NCBI GenBank assembly: GCA_947311255.1
Contig: CAMZKL010000040.1
Location: forward strand, 1 to 64,000
From: an uncultured Chlorobiota bacterium
GTDB taxonomy: Bacteria > Bacteroidota > Bacteroidia > Bacteroidales > JAADGE01
Length of the DNA stretch: 64,000 bases
Direction: 5' to 3'
Position 1 is the stretch's first letter; each line of letters starts with the position of its first letter. This document shows positions 1 through 8,457 of the stretch, piece by piece. The notes beneath the pieces are model-generated. The model was not told where the DNA came from and searched no databases. It saw only the letters and a program-made list of their open reading frames with translations. A program made the translations under genes and the position numbers.

Positions 1-152
1 GTTGGAAGATATGAAGCTGCAAAAATCGGAGGAGGTATAAAGAATTTTTTTTATACAGGCATAGATAGCACAAGAGTATATACAGATGGTTCTGGTTCAA
101 AAGGAATATCTGGTGGTTTTGCAGTTGGTAGATATGAAGCTGCAAAAGGAGG
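1..152 (+). repeat. Near-identical segment shared with 2750-2901
   Basis: The 152 bases match 2750-2901 with three mismatches by eye. Both encode the VGRYEAAKIGGG...GGFAVGRYEAAK modules of the two paralogous surface proteins. The rest of the genes has diverged much more, so this stretch looks like recent duplication or gene conversion. Confidence 0.85.
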
Positions 153-1725
153 AAGCAATTATATGCACATTACAGAAAAAAATTATTTTATTGGACATAA
201 TGCAGGTATAAATACTCACGTATCTGGAGACGACCAAAATCCACAAGGAAAAAACAACTTATTTTTAGGTTATGAAAGTGGACTTGAAAACTTTTACGGT
301 TTTCATAATACATTTATTGGTTTTAACACGGGAAAAGGAAACATATACGGAAATAGAAATGTTTTTGTTGGAGACTCAGCAGGATACAGCAACGGAAATG
401 GAACTAACAATGTATTTATTGGTGCAAGTTCAGGAAAAACAATTGCAAACGGACAGAATAATATATTTATGGGAACCGATGCAGGACGAGAAGTAACAGG
501 AGGAATGAATAATCTATTTTTAGGAAATCAATCTGGTATGCACAATCAAAACAATGGGAATAGCAATGTTTTTCTTGGAAATGCATCAGGAAGAGCAAAT
601 TCGACAGGTTCTGAAAATGTTTTTATTGGTGCAGTAGCAGGTTTTATGAACCAAACAAGCAGTAGAAATATTTTTATTGGGCAAGGTGCAGCTGTAAACC
701 ACTTATCTGGAAACAGAAATATTATTATTGGAAATGATGCAGGTAAGATTGGAAAATATGGAACGGACAATGTAATGCTTGGAACAAACGCAGGTTATGG
801 AAATACAACTTTTATAAATCCTTCTGACAGAAATGTAATGCTAGGAGCCTATGCGGGAAAAAACATAAATGGAGCAAAAGAAAATGTGTTTATTGGATAT
901 AATGCAGCATCTGGTTCGGTAACCGGTATAACTGGCGATAGAAATATTGTTATTGGTAAAGGTGCAGGTTTAAACTTAGCAGATGGAGAAGATAATGTTT
1001 TTATAGGTACTAATGCAGGATATAATACTACGGGAGGAACTGGTCCATTAGGAAATTACAATGTGTTTTTAGGAAATATGGCAGGTTTAGATAATATCAC
1101 GGGATATGGGAATACATATATTGGGAATCAAGCTGGTGCAAATTCAACAGGGTATCGCAATACATTTGTAGGTCAATCAGCAGGGATATCAAGTTTAACA
1201 AGTAGTAATACGTATATAGGTCAGGCTGCAGGGAGATGGAATTCAAGTGGAGCTTATAATGTTATCATTGGAGATCATGCTGGTTTTTGGAGTACTGCGG
1301 GATCAAATAATCTAATAATAGGGTATCAAGCAGGTGCTTTAAATTCTGGAGATATAATGGGAGACGGAAACGTATTAATTGGTAATTATGCAGGAGGAAA
1401 TGCTATCGGAATATCAAATGAATTGTATATTGATAATTCTAATACATCTACACCACTTATTCATGGTGATTTTTATCAAAACATTGTTCAAATAAATAAC
1501 AAACTAAATATAGCAGGACAATACACATTCCCAACAACAGATGGGGCTCCTGGTCAAGTAATGAAAACAAATGGTGCAGGAGTATTAACATGGGCAGCTA
1601 ATAAATCTTCTAAAAATTCCAAAGAACTTGAAGAACTTAAAAAAAATGATAAAATTCAACAATCTGAAATTCAAGAACTTAAGAAACAAATAAAAGAATT
1701 AAAACAAATAATTAATAACAAATAA
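1..1725 (+). CDS. Repeat surface protein, 5' end outside the window
   Basis: The reading frame is open from base 1, so the ATG at 163 is internal and the gene begins upstream. The visible 574 residues open with two GGFAVGRYEAAK modules, then carry 23 tandem units of about 20-28 residues with the signature N-x-F-I-G-x-x-A-G (for example NVFIGASSG, NTYIGNQAG). The end has a YTFPTTDG...GQVMKTNG motif and a short Glu/Lys/Leu coiled coil. This architecture is known from Bacteroidota tail-fibre-like or adhesin-like surface proteins; the fold may resemble the YadA head beta-roll, but that is inference. No S74 chaperone domain is visible in this copy. The next gene is a paralogue. A surface structural or adhesive role is likely; the ligand is unknown. 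Confidence 0.8.
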   Translation, partial: VGRYEAAKIGGGIKNFFYTGIDSTRVYTDGSGSKGISGGFAVGRYEAAKGGSNYMHITEKNYFIGHNAGINTHVSGDDQNPQGKNNLFLGYESGLENFYGFHNTFIGFNTGKGNIYGNRNVFVGDSAGYSNGNGTNNVFIGASSGKTIANGQNNIFMGTDAGREVTGGMNNLFLGNQSGMHNQNNGNSNVFLGNASGRANSTGSENVFIGAVAGFMNQTSSRNIFIGQGAAVNHLSGNRNIIIGNDAGKIGKYGTDNVMLGTNAGYGNTTFINPSDRNVMLGAYAGKNINGAKENVFIGYNAASGSVTGITGDRNIVIGKGAGLNLADGEDNVFIGTNAGYNTTGGTGPLGNYNVFLGNMAGLDNITGYGNTYIGNQAGANSTGYRNTFVGQSAGISSLTSSNTYIGQAAGRWNSSGAYNVIIGDHAGFWSTAGSNNLIIGYQAGALNSGDIMGDGNVLIGNYAGGNAIGISNELYIDNSNTSTPLIHGDFYQNIVQINNKLNIAGQYTFPTTDGAPGQVMKTNGAGVLTWAANKSSKNSKELEELKKNDKIQQSEIQELKKQIKELKQIINNK

Positions 1726-1734
1726 ATTTTGCAA

Positions 1735-1767
1735 AATCTATCCACAACATCTCAAAGTGGATAGATT
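1735..1767 (+). terminator. Hairpin after the first surface protein gene
   Basis: An 11-bp perfect stem (1735-1745 AATCTATCCAC paired with 1757-1767) lies 10 bases after the stop and is followed by a T-rich tail. It is a plausible intrinsic terminator. Confidence 0.6.
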
Positions 1768-1945
1768 AATTTATTTTCTCATAGCTTTTGTATTTAATTT
1801 TTTGAAATTTGTTCAAATACAAAAGTAATAAGCGGTTAGTTATTTGCATATCTTTGCTTTTATTTAGTTTTTTAGAAATTGAAAAAAAGATAAATCCTAT
1901 AAAATAGATAAATATTTTACTTTTCATTAAAAGTATTTTAACCAT

Positions 1946-1980
1946 AAAAAAAGCTCTGAATTAAATTCAGAGCTTTTTTT
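1946..1980. terminator. A-stem-T palindromic terminator
   Basis: A palindrome with arms A7-GCTCTGAATT and AATTCAGAGC-T7 gives a stable stem followed by T7. It is symmetric and could work on either strand. Confidence 0.75.
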
Positions 1981-2098
1981 ATGTATTAAATTTAGTATCT
2001 TATCATAAAAAACTGAGTATCTCATCAAAAAAAAAACTTTTTTTATAAAAAAATCATTTTATTTGTTTTATAACAATAATATAAAACACTAAAAACTT

Positions 2099-3310
2099 AT
2101 GAAAAATTTAAAAATAAACATCATTGCTTTAACTATAATGTTAATAAGCACACAAAATGTCTTCTCCCAAGTTTTAATATCAGAAAATACAGGAGGAACA
2201 GCAGACCAATCTGCAATGTTAGAAATTCAATCAAATTCGAAGGGCCTTTTAATTCCCAGATTAACAACAGCACAAAGAACATCATTAACATCTTCTGCAA
2301 AAGCAGGTCTTTTAGTTTACGATTCAGATTTGAATAGCTTCTTCATATACGGAGTAAATTCTTCTGGAAGCCAAGCATGGGTTGACCTTTCAACATCCGC
2401 TGAAATATGGTCAAAATCAGGGAACAACGTTTTTCTGTCTAATCCTAACTACAACTTAGGGATAGGAACTTCAAACCCAACCAAAAAATTTGTATTAAAA
2501 GCTGAAAATGAAAACGACACTTTATTTGAAATTCAAGACAAAAATGGAAATCCTTTAATGGTAATTACTCCATCATTAACAAAGTTTAACATTATTAAAA
2601 ATGCAAAAGGAATTTCCGGCGGTTTTGCCGTAGGAAGATATGAAGCTGCAAAAGGAGGTTCAGATACTGCGATATTTGTTGTAACTCCTGACAGTACAAG
2701 AGTATATACAAGCACTTCCGGAGCCAAAGGTATATCTGGCGGGTTTGCTGTTGGAAGATATGAAGCTGCAAAAATCGGAGGAGGTGTAAAGAATATTTTT
2801 TATACAGGTATAGATAGCACAAGAGTATATACAGATGGTTCTGGTTCAAAAGGAATATCTGGTGGTTTTGCAGTTGGTAGATATGAAGCTGCAAAAGGAG
2901 GTAATAACAATTATATGTATATGATTCCAGATAATTATTTCCTAGGACACCAATCTGGTGAAGCACTACAAAACAGCACTTTTACCGGCAAATACAATAC
3001 ATTTTTCGGTTATAAAACCGGCTTGGTAGACACATCTGGGTCAAGAAATGTTTTTCTTGGTTACGAAGCAGGTTTTAATAACACTACTGGGGCAGACAAT
3101 GTTTTATTAGGATTTAATGCCGGACATGAAATTACAACAGCAGCCAATAATATTAGTATTGGTAGCGGAGCAGGTTATAGCAACCAAACAAATACTGATA
3201 ATATTTTTATCGGAAGAAACGCTGGGTATTATCAAACAGGAAATGGCGCTGCAATTAATAACATATATGGGATTGGAAGCAGGAAGAGGAAGTCTTCAAA
3301 ATGGGAATGA
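2099..3310 (+). CDS. N-terminal piece of the broken surface protein
   Basis: The piece starts with a signal peptide ending near VFSQ (residues 1-24), then a segment with SKGLLIPRLT and GLLVYDSD motifs common at the start of Bacteroidota tail-fibre-like proteins. The GGFAVGRYEAAK module occurs three times around residues 170-265, followed by the first N-x-F-x-G repeats. The last dozen residues (from about GIGSRKRK) are out of frame and read through to a chance stop at 3308-3310. If translated, it would give a secreted, truncated protein without the chaperone-like end. Confidence 0.6.
   Translation: MKNLKINIIALTIMLISTQNVFSQVLISENTGGTADQSAMLEIQSNSKGLLIPRLTTAQRTSLTSSAKAGLLVYDSDLNSFFIYGVNSSGSQAWVDLSTSAEIWSKSGNNVFLSNPNYNLGIGTSNPTKKFVLKAENENDTLFEIQDKNGNPLMVITPSLTKFNIIKNAKGISGGFAVGRYEAAKGGSDTAIFVVTPDSTRVYTSTSGAKGISGGFAVGRYEAAKIGGGVKNIFYTGIDSTRVYTDGSGSKGISGGFAVGRYEAAKGGNNNYMYMIPDNYFLGHQSGEALQNSTFTGKYNTFFGYKTGLVDTSGSRNVFLGYEAGFNNTTGADNVLLGFNAGHEITTAANNISIGSGAGYSNQTNTDNIFIGRNAGYYQTGNGAAINNIYGIGSRKRKSSKWE
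2750..2901 (+). repeat. Second copy of the 152-bp shared segment
   Basis: This is the partner of 1-152 and lies in the same orientation and reading phase within the paralogous gene. Confidence 0.85.
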
Positions 3311-4112
3311 AGGATACGACAATATTTTTCTAGGAAGCAAAGCAGGGTTTAACAATTCAACAGGAGATGCAAATATTTTTATTGGATATAATTCAGGTTA
3401 TAATAATGCAGCTGGAGATGATAATGTATTTATTGGGCGTGAGGCAGGAAAACTAAACATAAATGAAAATGACAATGTTTTTATAGGTACAAAGGCTGGA
3501 AGAAATAGCTCAACAGGAGAACATAATGTATTTGTTGGAAATCAGGCAGGTGCAAACAATGAAGGCTCTTCAAATGTTCTTCTTGGGCAAAATGCAGGAA
3601 ACAACAACATTGGAGATTTTAATATAACTATTGGGCAATATTCAGGAGGAGAAAATGAAGGCGAGAAAAATATTTTAATCGGTTATTTTTCTGGTTTTGG
3701 TAACAAAGGAGATGACAATATATTTATTGGTCAAAATACAGGTAAAAATAACAATGGAGGAAGCAGAAATATATTTATGGGAGATAGTGCAGGGTTTAAT
3801 AATACTTTTGGAGACAATAATGTAATGTTAGGATTTAAAACAGGATTTTCAAATACAATAGGTTATAACAATGTTATTCTTGGAAACAATGCAGCTGCTA
3901 ATGGAACATCAGGCTCTAGAAATGTTATTATCGGAGATAACGCCGGATATAATTTCACAGGATACCAAAGTGTTGTAATAGGGGAAAGAGCCGGATATAA
4001 AAGTACATCGGCAGGCAGAAATGTCTTTATTGGATTTTGGGCAGGAAAAGAAAATACAACAGGCGGTCAAAACACATATCTTGGTGGTTTTGCAGGAATG
4101 GATAACCTTTAA
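3267..4112 (+). CDS. Middle piece of the broken surface protein
   Basis: The frame is open upstream to 3117, but it encodes the repeat signature only from about the ATG at 3267 (MGLEAGRG). From there it is an unbroken run of N-x-F-I-G-x-x-A-G units until the TAA at 4110. It has no signal peptide and no obvious ribosome binding site, so it is probably not an independent gene. Confidence 0.5.
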   Translation: MGLEAGRGSLQNGNEGYDNIFLGSKAGFNNSTGDANIFIGYNSGYNNAAGDDNVFIGREAGKLNINENDNVFIGTKAGRNSSTGEHNVFVGNQAGANNEGSSNVLLGQNAGNNNIGDFNITIGQYSGGENEGEKNILIGYFSGFGNKGDDNIFIGQNTGKNNNGGSRNIFMGDSAGFNNTFGDNNVMLGFKTGFSNTIGYNNVILGNNAAANGTSGSRNVIIGDNAGYNFTGYQSVVIGERAGYKSTSAGRNVFIGFWAGKENTTGGQNTYLGGFAGMDNL

Positions 4113-4124
4113 AATTACAATACA

Positions 4125-4889
4125 ATGGTCGGTTACTGGGCTGGCGGAGGCAATATTAACGGACAAGGTAATGTATTTATAGGAAGAAAAGCAGGCTTAT
4201 ATTCTGACGGTTCAAATAATATTTTTATTGGACAAAATGTTGGAACTAGTGTATTTGGATCAAACAAACTTATTATCGACAATTATGCTACATCAAGTCC
4301 CTTAATTTATGGCGAATTTGATAATAACATATTAAGATTTAACGGAGATGTAGGTATTGGAGGAATGCCCGGATATAAATTTGATGTTATAGAAAACTCA
4401 TCTTCTTGGGCAGCAAGAATATTTAACGATGGTAATAATTCTACTCGTTCAGGTTTAAAAATACAGTCAGGAACAGACAACAATTCCGGAACTAATTACA
4501 TGATAGGCTTCTATGACGGCAATGAAAGTTGGCTTGGAGGAATAACTTCAAGTGGTGGAGTTGTTTCTTACGGTGCAAAATCTGCTTCTAGCAGTCAAAA
4601 AAATATTACTAAGTTTGAGGCAAATGCTAATTCAATAATTAATAAAATAAAAGTTGTTAATTTTAAAGCCTCAAGAAGTTCGAACAAAACAATATCTGGA
4701 TTTATAGGAGAGAATATAATTAATCTTATTCCAGAATCTACTTTTTATGACAAAAAAAATAATGAATATATTACAGATAAAAGTGCAATAGTTCCTGTAT
4801 TAACAAAGGCAATTCAAGAACAATATTCAGAAATTGAACAATTAAAAAAACAAATCAAAGAACTAAAAGAATTAATTCAAAACAAATAG
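4125..4889 (+). CDS. C-terminal piece with S74-like chaperone domain
   Basis: This piece is in the same frame as 3267-4112, separated only by the TAA. It holds the last N-x-F-I-G repeats, a linker, and a C-terminal region with SSSQKNITKFE, SGFIGENIINLIPE and SAIVPVLTKAIQEQ. These resemble the Peptidase_S74 (intramolecular chaperone of endosialidase-type tail fibres) pattern, although the usual S-D-x-R-x-K-E-N self-cleavage start is degenerate. It ends in a coiled coil. The domain normally assembles trimers, so its separation from the N-terminus suggests loss of function. Confidence 0.55.
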   Translation: MVGYWAGGGNINGQGNVFIGRKAGLYSDGSNNIFIGQNVGTSVFGSNKLIIDNYATSSPLIYGEFDNNILRFNGDVGIGGMPGYKFDVIENSSSWAARIFNDGNNSTRSGLKIQSGTDNNSGTNYMIGFYDGNESWLGGITSSGGVVSYGAKSASSSQKNITKFEANANSIINKIKVVNFKASRSSNKTISGFIGENIINLIPESTFYDKKNNEYITDKSAIVPVLTKAIQEQYSEIEQLKKQIKELKELIQNK

Positions 4890-4969
4890 TTTAGGTAGAT
4901 ACACTCCGGCAGGGCTTCTCATTATAAGCTAATTACAAATAGATGGGACTAACCGAGAGTGTAAAAGTA

Positions 4970-5015
4970 AAATTACAGGAAGTGAGAAAACCTGTAATTT
5001 GTGTAGTTTTTTTTT
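4970..5015 (+). terminator. Strong intrinsic terminator
   Basis: A 10-bp perfect stem AAATTACAGG/CCTGTAATTT with an 11-base loop is followed closely by a run of nine T. Confidence 0.8.
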
Positions 5016-5024
5016 CATAGATTT

Positions 5025-5050
5025 GAAGTCCCGCAGGAGTGTGGGACTTC
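5025..5050 (+). terminator. Second GC-rich hairpin
   Basis: An 8-bp perfect stem GAAGTCCC/GGGACTTC lies 10 bases after the first terminator and is followed by TTTAAT. It could be a back-up terminator or part of a structured repeat. Confidence 0.5.
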
Positions 5051-5337
5051 TTTAATAAAAATTTTCACATTTTATATTCTGCAAATATTTCTTATATATT
5101 TATTTTTTAAAAACATTTTTCTTTTTGTTTTGTTTATTCGTAAATTAAAAAAATTAGTTATCTTTTACATCCCTACATTTTGTTATTTTAATTTACAAGA
5201 GCTCCTCATTAATTTAATAAACTTCTGACAATCAACAAACAATAAAGCATTTCTTCAAAATACCTACTTTTAGGTATTGCAATGAATACTAATTGTTTTT
5301 TTATTTGTGCAAACTATTAAAAATAAAATAATTTAGA

Positions 5338-5790
5338 ATGAAAAAGATAATATCAAAATGGTTAATGGGTAATATAGTTAAAAAAATTACAACAAATGCA
5401 CCTTACGAAAAAGTAATTAAAATTTTAACAGAAGTTGTTAAAGAAAATAAATTTGCTGTTGTTACTACTCATGATATGAAAGAAACATACACAAAAAAAA
5501 AATTGAATATTTCTAGTAATTTTGAGTACAGAATTGTGCAAATAAGTAATGCCCAAAAATCGCACAAAGCGCTAACAAAAATGAGTTTTGACATGGGAGT
5601 TATGATGCCTAAGAGTATTATTGTTTCTCTTGAAAATAAAAAAACAACACTCAGGTATATGAAAATGAAACCTTGGATGGTTAGTATGATGTTTCCTGAA
5701 TTGGATATTATTCCTATGTCTAAAATGGTTACCGAAATAATGGATAAAATTATAAATGAAACAATTAAAAAATCGGAAAGAAATAATTAA
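5338..5790 (+). CDS. DUF302 family protein
   Basis: The 150-residue product matches the DUF302 pattern: a middle section EYRIVQISNAQKSHKAL and then MGVMMPKSIIVSLE, which corresponds to the family's YRILGACNP..AHKAL..GLLLPC region. The usual Cys of that last motif is missing. The N-terminus has no clear signal peptide; the first 15 residues are basic and mildly hydrophobic. DUF302 proteins form small alpha/beta dimers of unknown function. The gene lies 65 bases before a PepSY-type membrane protein on the same strand, and the two may be co-transcribed. The Met-rich stretch (TKMSFDMGVMMPK, RYMKMKPWMVSMM) is notable and could relate to metal handling, but that is speculation. Confidence 0.65.
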   Translation: MKKIISKWLMGNIVKKITTNAPYEKVIKILTEVVKENKFAVVTTHDMKETYTKKKLNISSNFEYRIVQISNAQKSHKALTKMSFDMGVMMPKSIIVSLENKKTTLRYMKMKPWMVSMMFPELDIIPMSKMVTEIMDKIINETIKKSERNN

Positions 5791-5855
5791 GCTGAATTAT
5801 TTGTTAGGAAAATACACATTATCGATTTAATATTTTAATATAGCAAAATATAATA

Positions 5856-7391
5856 ATGCAAAAAATGACTAATTTTTTTAAGAAATATCATAAATGGCTA
5901 GGAATTGTTATAACTTTATTTTTATTGTTATTTTCAATTTCAGGAATTATACTTAATCACAGAGAATTATTCTCTGAAATTGACGTAAATCGGAAACTTT
6001 TACCAAAAGAATATGACTATAAAAATTGGAATAATGCAGCAGTTAAAGGCACATTAAAAATTGATAATAATAATATTTTAATTTATGGAAATATTGGTAT
6101 TTGGAAAACAGATTCTACATTTTCAAATTTTACTGATTTTAATTCTGGATTTCCTAAAGGAATAGATAACAGGAAAATTTGCAAACTTTTTAAAAACTCA
6201 CAAGGACATCTATTTGCGGGAACTTTTTTTGGATTATTCCGGTATAACTTAAAAGAGCAAAGCTGGAATAAAATAATAATTCCTACTCATAATCAACGAA
6301 TTACAGACATTTCTGAAAAAGATGGCAGATTATTAATTCTTACAAGGTCTTTTTTATTAGAAACAAAAGATTATAAAAATTTTGATGTTCTAACTCTTCC
6401 TCAACCAGAAAACTACGACAACAAAATAGGCTTGTTCAAAACTCTTTGGGTAATTCACAGCGGAGAAATTTACGGAGAAATCGGAAAACTTTTAGTTGAT
6501 TTAATCGGGTTAATTTTTATGTTTTTAACAATAACAGGACTAATATTTTTTATAAATAAAATTAAGATAAAAAAAAGAAAGAAAAAACAAAAAAGTGCAA
6601 CTTCCCTAAAAAAAACTAATAAATGGAATATAAAATGGCATAATAAAATAGGTTGGATTACTGTAGTATTTTTAATTATAACAACAATAACCGGAATGTT
6701 TTTACGTCCACCTTTGCTTATTGCAATTGCAGATTCAAAAGTAGGCAAAATTCCATATACAGAATTAGATAGCCCAAATCCTTGGTTCGATAAATTACGT
6801 AGGATTATCTTTGATAAAGAAAAAGAAAGATTCATAATTGCAACATTAGATGGTGTCTATTATTCTGATGATGAATTCAAATCTAAATTAAAAGAGTACA
6901 AAATACAACCGCCGGCAAGCGTAATGGGAATAAATGTTTTTCATAAAATTGATACGAATAAATATCTTGTTGGTTCTTTTGAAGGACTTTTTGAATGGCA
7001 AGCAGAAACAGGAAAAACAATTGACCACATTACAAAAGAAATTTATGAAAAACCTGAAATAAAAGGACCTCCGATAGGTAAGTATCTCGTTACCGGAATG
7101 AGCAATGATTTTAAGAATACTGAAATTTATTTTACATATAATCTTGGAGCAATAAGTGAAAAAAAAGATATTAAATTTATTAAAATGCCAAAAAAAATAG
7201 AAGATCAACCAATTTCACTGTGGAATATTGCACTAGAAATTCATACAGCAAGATTTTTTTCGTTTGCAATTGGAAGTTCCTACATTTTAATAGTTCCTTT
7301 GTCCGGAATAATAATTCTTTTTATACTTATATCCGGCTTTGTGGTTTGGTATAAAAAATACAAAAAAAATAATACTGAAATAAAAAACTAG
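5856..7391 (+). CDS. PepSY-associated TM helix protein (PiuB-like)
   Basis: The 511-residue integral membrane protein starts with the typical PepSY_TM opening KKYHKWLGIVITLFLLLFSI followed by SGIILNH. Hydrophobic segments lie at about 14-35, 206-235, 262-283 and 472-500. The two large soluble regions (40-205 and 284-465) contain IYGNIGIWKTDS and GTFFGLFRYN-like strands that suggest beta-propeller-like repeats rather than classic PepSY domains. A second His-Trp-Lys-His motif before TM3 (KWNIKWHNKIGW) mirrors the first. Family members are linked to iron-siderophore reduction or membrane electron transfer; this role is inferred. An alternative start is Met4. Confidence 0.7.
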   Translation: MQKMTNFFKKYHKWLGIVITLFLLLFSISGIILNHRELFSEIDVNRKLLPKEYDYKNWNNAAVKGTLKIDNNNILIYGNIGIWKTDSTFSNFTDFNSGFPKGIDNRKICKLFKNSQGHLFAGTFFGLFRYNLKEQSWNKIIIPTHNQRITDISEKDGRLLILTRSFLLETKDYKNFDVLTLPQPENYDNKIGLFKTLWVIHSGEIYGEIGKLLVDLIGLIFMFLTITGLIFFINKIKIKKRKKKQKSATSLKKTNKWNIKWHNKIGWITVVFLIITTITGMFLRPPLLIAIADSKVGKIPYTELDSPNPWFDKLRRIIFDKEKERFIIATLDGVYYSDDEFKSKLKEYKIQPPASVMGINVFHKIDTNKYLVGSFEGLFEWQAETGKTIDHITKEIYEKPEIKGPPIGKYLVTGMSNDFKNTEIYFTYNLGAISEKKDIKFIKMPKKIEDQPISLWNIALEIHTARFFSFAIGSSYILIVPLSGIIILFILISGFVVWYKKYKKNNTEIKN

Positions 7392-7633
7392 AATTTGCAA
7401 CTGTACATATAGCATAATCTTTTCACAGATACTAAACAGATGAATTTTTAATTTATTGAAAATAAATTTAATTATAAGTTTAATTCTATTAGAACCTTTC
7501 ATTTGATGACTTTTATGGATACTATAATTCGGAAATTTTAATAAATATAAAGTTTAGAGTGTGTGTGTTTTTAGTTTTATTAAAAAGAAAAATGACAAAG
7601 TCTAAACTAATGTTCATTTAAGTTTAAAAATTT

Positions 7634-7641
7634 TACTTTTG
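7634..7641 (+). promoter_or_regulatory. Bacteroidota -7 box TACTTTTG
   Basis: TACTTTTG fits the TAnnTTTG consensus exactly and ends 26 bases before the ATG at 7668. No convincing -33 TTTG is seen at the expected distance. Confidence 0.55.
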
Positions 7642-7667
7642 CAGTATCTAAAAAAGTAGATTTATTT

Positions 7668-8453
7668 ATGACAAAAGATAAAATTGTAATTATTGGAGCA
7701 GGAAATGTAGCAACAAATCTTGCAAAGATTTTTTATAAGAAAATATCAAAAAACATACACATTCACAGCAGAACAGAAGTTTCTGCCAAAAGTCTTGCAA
7801 ACAAAATACAAGTTTCATATTCTAACAATTTTAATAATATTCCTTTTGATGCCGATTTATATGTAATAAGTATTTCTGATGATGCAATTTCAGAAATTGT
7901 TGCAAACCACATTTTAAAAGAAAAAATAAATAATAATATTGTTGTGCATACAGCTGGGAGTGTAGAATCAGATATACTCAAAAACTTATCTGCAAATTAT
8001 GGAGTTTTCTATCCTTTGCAAACATTTTCTAAAATAAAAAACCTTAATTTTAAAAATATACCTTTGTGTTTAGAAGCAAATTCAGGGTTTAATTATAAAC
8101 GCTTAAGTAAATATGCTTTTTATATAAGCGAAGATGTTAGAAAAATTAATTTTGAACAAAGAATAACTTTACATTTAGCAGCAGTTTTTGCCAATAATTT
8201 TTCTAATAGTATGTTTGTAATTGCAGAAAAAATATTGAAAGAAAAAAATATTGATTTTAATATTTTATTACCTTTAATTAATGAAACTATTGCAAAAATT
8301 CAGAAAAAAAGCCCTCAAAAAGTTCAAACCGGTCCTGCTGTTAGAAACGACAAGAACATTATGAACAAACACATAGAACTTTTGAGAAAAACTGAAAACA
8401 TACAAAACATTTACGAATTAATCAGCAAAAATATTCTGAATAACAAAATATGA
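7668..8453 (+). CDS. Rossmann-like/DUF2520 oxidoreductase-like protein
   Basis: The 261 residues split into an N-terminal Rossmann domain with the nucleotide-binding motif GAGNVA at 9-14 and the strand DLYVISISDDAI, and a helical C-terminal DUF2520 domain (HLAAVFANNFSN near 170-180, TGPAVRND near 222). The fold is that of F420-dependent NADP reductase and 6-phosphogluconate dehydrogenase relatives, but the substrate is unknown. It is followed after 4 bases by the KdsC-like phosphatase gene, and this pairing is common in Bacteroidota. A -7 promoter box sits just upstream, so the two form a short operon. Confidence 0.8.
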   Translation: MTKDKIVIIGAGNVATNLAKIFYKKISKNIHIHSRTEVSAKSLANKIQVSYSNNFNNIPFDADLYVISISDDAISEIVANHILKEKINNNIVVHTAGSVESDILKNLSANYGVFYPLQTFSKIKNLNFKNIPLCLEANSGFNYKRLSKYAFYISEDVRKINFEQRITLHLAAVFANNFSNSMFVIAEKILKEKNIDFNILLPLINETIAKIQKKSPQKVQTGPAVRNDKNIMNKHIELLRKTENIQNIYELISKNILNNKI

Positions 8454-8457
8454 TATA

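Larger units (their letters stand above)
1726..2098. other. Intergenic gap with two hairpins
   Basis: This 373-base AT-rich gap holds the hairpins at 1735-1767 and 1946-1980. I see no convincing coding sequence and no clear TAnnTTTG promoter for the following gene. Confidence 0.5.
2099..4889 (+). pseudogene. Second repeat surface protein, frameshifted and stopped
   Basis: This paralogue of the gene at 1-1725 is split into three open pieces (2099-3310, 3267-4112, 4125-4889). The first break is at the ATATAT tract at 3263-3268: adding one AT unit gives the in-frame repeat NNIYMGLEAG and joins frame 2 to frame 3. The second is an in-frame TAA at 4110-4112, inside a repeat whose flanks read GMDNL and NYNTMVGYWAG. 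Joined, the protein would have a signal peptide, three GGFAVGRYEAAK modules, many N-x-F-I-G-x-x-A-G units and a C-terminal S74-chaperone-like domain plus coiled coil. Two independent lesions favour true decay over one sequencing error, but assembly error in a repetitive gene is possible. Confidence 0.75.
4890..5337. other. Gap rich in hairpins
   Basis: The 448-base gap contains a possible closing stem (TACACTC near 4900 with GAGTGTA near 4956), the hairpins at 4970-5015 and 5025-5050, and a small inverted repeat AATACCT/AGGTATT at 5259-5278 about 60 bases before the next start. GCCGGAGTGT (reverse strand, near 4905) and GCAGGAGTGT (near 5033) look like related words. I see no gene. Confidence 0.45.

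Noticed and set aside
1..1725. CRISPR-like spacing in the tandem repeats
   Set aside because: The repeats are coding, vary in length, and have no identical repeat unit, no spacers and no cas genes.
2595..2966. A 123-residue open frame on the minus strand inside the second surface-protein gene
   Set aside because: It mirrors the repeat region of the real gene and has low-complexity Leu/Tyr/Gln content with no family.
3240..3310. Programmed ribosomal frameshifting to join the two reading frames
   Set aside because: There is no slippery heptamer, the mismatch lies in an AT tract, and a second stop codon downstream would still break the protein.
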